A stretch of DNA of 64,000 nucleotides from positions 1 to 64,000 of the forward strand of contig NZ_FMDF01000175.1 in NCBI RefSeq assembly GCF_900091955.1. The letters run 5' to 3'. Made by a program: the position numbers and the translations under genes. Origin of the DNA: Streptomyces sp. Ncost-T10-10d. Lineage in GTDB: Bacteria; Actinomycetota; Actinomycetes; Streptomycetales; Streptomycetaceae. The notes under the pieces were generated by a model. The model did not search any database and was not told where the DNA came from. It worked only from the letters and a program-made list of their open reading frames with translations. Of the stretch, positions 62,993 through 64,000 are shown piece after piece (position 1 is the first letter of the stretch; the number at the start of each line of letters is the position of its first letter).

Positions 62993-63184
62993 CAGCGCTT
63001 CACCTCACCGATTCACCATGTCGCCATTGAACAGTTACCAGTACAGATACAGAGTGCGCGGGCCGCCCACGACTCCGCCGGGTGTCTCCTGCCCGGCCGA
63101 ATCGTGACAACACCCGCTTCGTCTACGCGGATCGCGTGACACGGGCAACACATGAGGCACCCGGGGCCGCGAAACGCGCCACGA

Positions 63185-63553
63185 TCAGGTGTCGAGAGCC
63201 GCTTCCAGGGAGTCGTGGACGGTGAAGACCGCCTCGGCCCCGGTGATCTCGAAGACCCGTGCCACCACCGGCAGCATTCCGGCCAAATGGACCCCTCCCC
63301 CGGCCGCCTCCGCCTTGAGGCGGGCACCGAGCAGCACATTGAGCCCGGTGGAATCACAGAATTCGAGTCGCGAGCAGTCGACCACCAGACGTACCCGCCC
63401 TTGCTCGACCGCACTCTCCAGGGGTTCCCGCAGCAGATCCGCCGTGTGGTGATCCAGCTCACCCACCGGCGTCACGACCTCGCTGCGCCCCTCGGTGCGG
63501 GCCTCGACCTGAAGCCGCCCCCGGTTCGCACTGCCGACCGTCCCGCGGTCCAT
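63185..63553 (-). CDS. STAS domain anti-sigma factor antagonist
   Basis: A 122-residue STAS protein. LEFCDSTGLNVLLGARLKAEAAGG carries the phosphorylatable serine position (DSTG) and ALVVDC-type strand VRLVVDCSRLEFCD precedes it. Antagonists of this type release a sigma factor by binding the anti-sigma kinase in their dephosphorylated state. It is divergent from the partial gene at 63837, likely a sigma factor, and upstream of the RsbW-like gene, giving the usual three-part module. Confidence 0.92.
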   Translation of the reverse strand: MDRGTVGSANRGRLQVEARTEGRSEVVTPVGELDHHTADLLREPLESAVEQGRVRLVVDCSRLEFCDSTGLNVLLGARLKAEAAGGGVHLAGMLPVVARVFEITGAEAVFTVHDSLEAALDT

Positions 63554-63836
63554 GCCTGTCCCTCTTCGCCGTCGTCACTGCCTGCGTATCAGCGTGCGCA
63601 GATTCGTATGTGCCGTCGCTGACGTTCTCGAAACAGTACGCGTTCCGTACGCCACGTGGTAGCCAAAGACCTCAACAAACCGGACATATAGCCCCAATTG
63701 GAGCTTGTAACTGCCTGTCCGAACCGGGTAAGGGTAGGGGGACACCCAAAACACGGTCGGCTTTGGAGGCGCCGCTTCACCGCAGGAAACACGTATGGGC
63801 ATCGGCAGCCATATGCCGAGAACGATGGAGGCGATC
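63554..63836. promoter_or_regulatory. divergent region between STAS and probable sigma factor genes
   Basis: About 280 bases, AT-richer than its surroundings. GGGTA words at 63726-63730 and 63732-63736 recall the -10 box of SigB-type promoters (GNNT-spacer-GGGTA), but the spacing to a suitable upstream box is poor. GGAGG at 63827-63831 is a good ribosome-binding site for the gene at 63837. Confidence 0.4.
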
Positions 63837-64000
63837 ATGTCACCCCGGCTCGACGGACCGCGTACCCACGATGCGACGTCAGCATGTCCTCAGGGACTGA
63901 CCCACTCAGACTCCCCCGCCGCGAACGCCGGAGACGGCACGCGCAACAGCAGCACCAGCAGCACCGCCGTCGACAGCGTCGACAACTACGGCGTCACCGA
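63837..64000 (+). CDS. 5' end of a gene, probably an RNA polymerase sigma factor of the SigB/SigF group (partial)
   Basis: The frame opens at ATG 63837 with GGAGG five bases upstream and runs without stop to the end of the window (54 full codons). The product starts MSPRLDGPRTHDATS and is Ser/Thr/Asp-rich, like the disordered N-termini of Streptomyces SigB/F/G-type factors. The assignment rests mainly on the neighbouring STAS and RsbW-like genes; no sigma domain is yet visible. Confidence 0.55.
   Translation, partial: MSPRLDGPRTHDATSACPQGLTHSDSPAANAGDGTRNSSTSSTAVDSVDNYGVT

Noticed and set aside
63690..63736. SigB-type promoter before the partial sigma-like gene
   Set aside because: The GGGTA boxes are present, but the upstream GNNT box is not at the right spacing.
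1..64000. tRNA, rRNA, CRISPR, prophage or transposase genes
   Set aside because: I looked on both strands and saw no cloverleaf, spacer array, phage structural genes or transposase motifs.

Overview
The window is chromosomal DNA from a Streptomyces, or a very close relative. It has very high G+C and GTG starts. It carries a complete 87-residue WhiB, coenzyme F420 genes, DUF397/XRE pairs and LAxTG/LPxTG surface proteins. The gene order resembles the region between the SpoIIM/RDD pair and the sigma-factor cluster of model Streptomyces chromosomes; that comparison is from memory. No tRNA, rRNA, CRISPR array, prophage or transposase gene was seen.

Layout. 1-2.4 kb: an AT-richer intergenic stretch, then a divergent SpoIIM-like/RDD membrane pair. 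2.4-10.3 kb: a minus-strand housekeeping block with a conserved unknown, ahcY, a cation diffusion facilitator, manA, a SIS-domain protein, a Trm112-like protein and a phosphomannomutase. 10.4-11.4 kb: a broken L-lactate permease. 11.4-18.5 kb: DUF3499, a zincin-like protein, a DUF5719 protein overlapping a very large membrane glycosyltransferase, and whiB. 19.2-26.8 kb: a cysteine dioxygenase-like cupin, fbiA-fbiB for F420, an AlkA-like glycosylase, a repeat element, a sugar-nucleotide transferase, a secreted PGRP-type amidase and a TIGR03089 protein.

27-36.7 kb: five LytR-CpsA-Psr (LCP) genes, all on the plus strand, interrupted by a family 2 glycosyltransferase and a frameshifted thioesterase. 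With the mannose genes, the large glycosyltransferase, the amidase and UDP-glucose dehydrogenase at 48 kb, these suggest an envelope polymer region. 37-46.4 kb looks accessory: a secreted Kelch protein, a methyltransferase/unknown pair, a DUF397/XRE pair, a winged-helix protein with a structured leader, a PD-(D/E)XK-like protein and small orphans.

46.6-57.9 kb is core again: acyl-CoA dehydrogenase, ugd, a divergent CGNR/VOC pair with repeated operator-like sites, dipeptidase-purE-purK, GtrA, a two-component system and a POT peptide transporter behind an attenuator-like leader. 58-62.3 kb is a four-gene surface-protein operon whose first and last members end in different sortase-type signals (LPKTG, LAATG) and share a duplicated domain. 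The window closes with an anti-sigma-type ATPase, a STAS antagonist and the first codons of a divergent gene, probably a SigB/SigF-type sigma factor.

The points most worth following are the surface-protein operon, the LCP array, the inverted-repeat/tandem-repeat element at 23.1-23.4 kb, the 42-45 kb accessory island, and two disrupted genes (lactate permease, thioesterase).
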